NCBI GenBank assembly: GCA_002405805.1
Contig: DHMN01000043.1
Location: 1-5,706, forward strand
Direction of reading: 5' to 3'
Length of the DNA: 5,706 nucleotides
From: Cyanobacteria bacterium UBA4641
GTDB lineage: Bacteria > Cyanobacteriota > Vampirovibrionia > Gastranaerophilales > Gastranaerophilaceae
The notes below the pieces were generated by a model, which had not been told where the DNA came from, searched no databases, and worked only from the letters and a program-made list of their open reading frames with translations. Position numbers and translations under genes: made by a program. Shown here piece by piece: positions 5,693 to 5,706 of the stretch (position 1 is the first letter of the stretch; each line of letters opens with the position of its first letter).

Positions 5693-5706
5693 AACTTTCT
5701 TAATAA

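Noticed and set aside
1..5706. CRISPR array or inverted-repeat-bounded insertion sequence
   Set aside because: No regularly spaced repeats and no transposase-like frame are present; the only clear direct repeat is the pair at the tmRNA 5' end.

Overview
The window comes from a low-GC, AT-rich bacterial chromosome. It holds two large protein genes facing each other, with a complete one-piece tmRNA gene (ssrA) between them. The tmRNA does not encode its 3' CCA, and its predicted proteolysis tag is AKNNVIEADFSRAYALAA, ending in the usual YALAA. The standard genetic code fits both large genes. The lineage cannot be fixed from this sequence. The missing CCA, the low GC and the TPR-rich proteins would suit a gut-type low-GC bacterium; a non-photosynthetic cyanobacterial relative (Melainabacteria/Gastranaerophilales) is one guess and is not proven.

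Layout. Bases 1-74 show no convincing gene. At 75-124 there is a promoter (TTTACA-N16-TATAAT) and a ribosome-binding site, leading into a 656-residue cytoplasmic TPR-repeat protein (125-2095, +). Right after its stop is a near-consensus sigma70-type promoter (TTGAAA-N17-TATAAT, 2117-2145), which should drive the tmRNA (2344-2745, +). Between promoter and tmRNA lies an unusual, more GC-rich block (about 2190-2340). It is flanked by two exact 17-nt copies of the tmRNA 5' end, and complementary arms could close it into a long stem. Bases 2746-2916 hold terminator-like hairpins shared by the convergent genes. The rest (2917-5682, -) encodes a 921-residue protein whose order I read as HEPN RNase-like domain, NB-ARC/STAND NTPase, winged helix, TPR repeats and a cold-shock-like OB domain.

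How they may work together. The minus-strand protein has the architecture of a bacterial NLR-like (STAND) conflict or anti-phage protein. A C-terminal TPR/nucleic-acid-binding part would sense, an NB-ARC part would switch, and an N-terminal HEPN domain would cut RNA and arrest the cell. It sits beside ssrA, a classic site for integration of mobile islands, but no attachment-site duplication of the tmRNA 3' end is visible here. The tmRNA works independently in ribosome rescue. The TPR protein's role is unknown, and its link to the STAND gene is only proximity.

The two most interesting signals are the HEPN-STAND-TPR-CSD protein, and the duplicated tmRNA 5' end with a structured insert in its leader, where one CCCC-containing arm can pair with either copy of the tmRNA 5' end.
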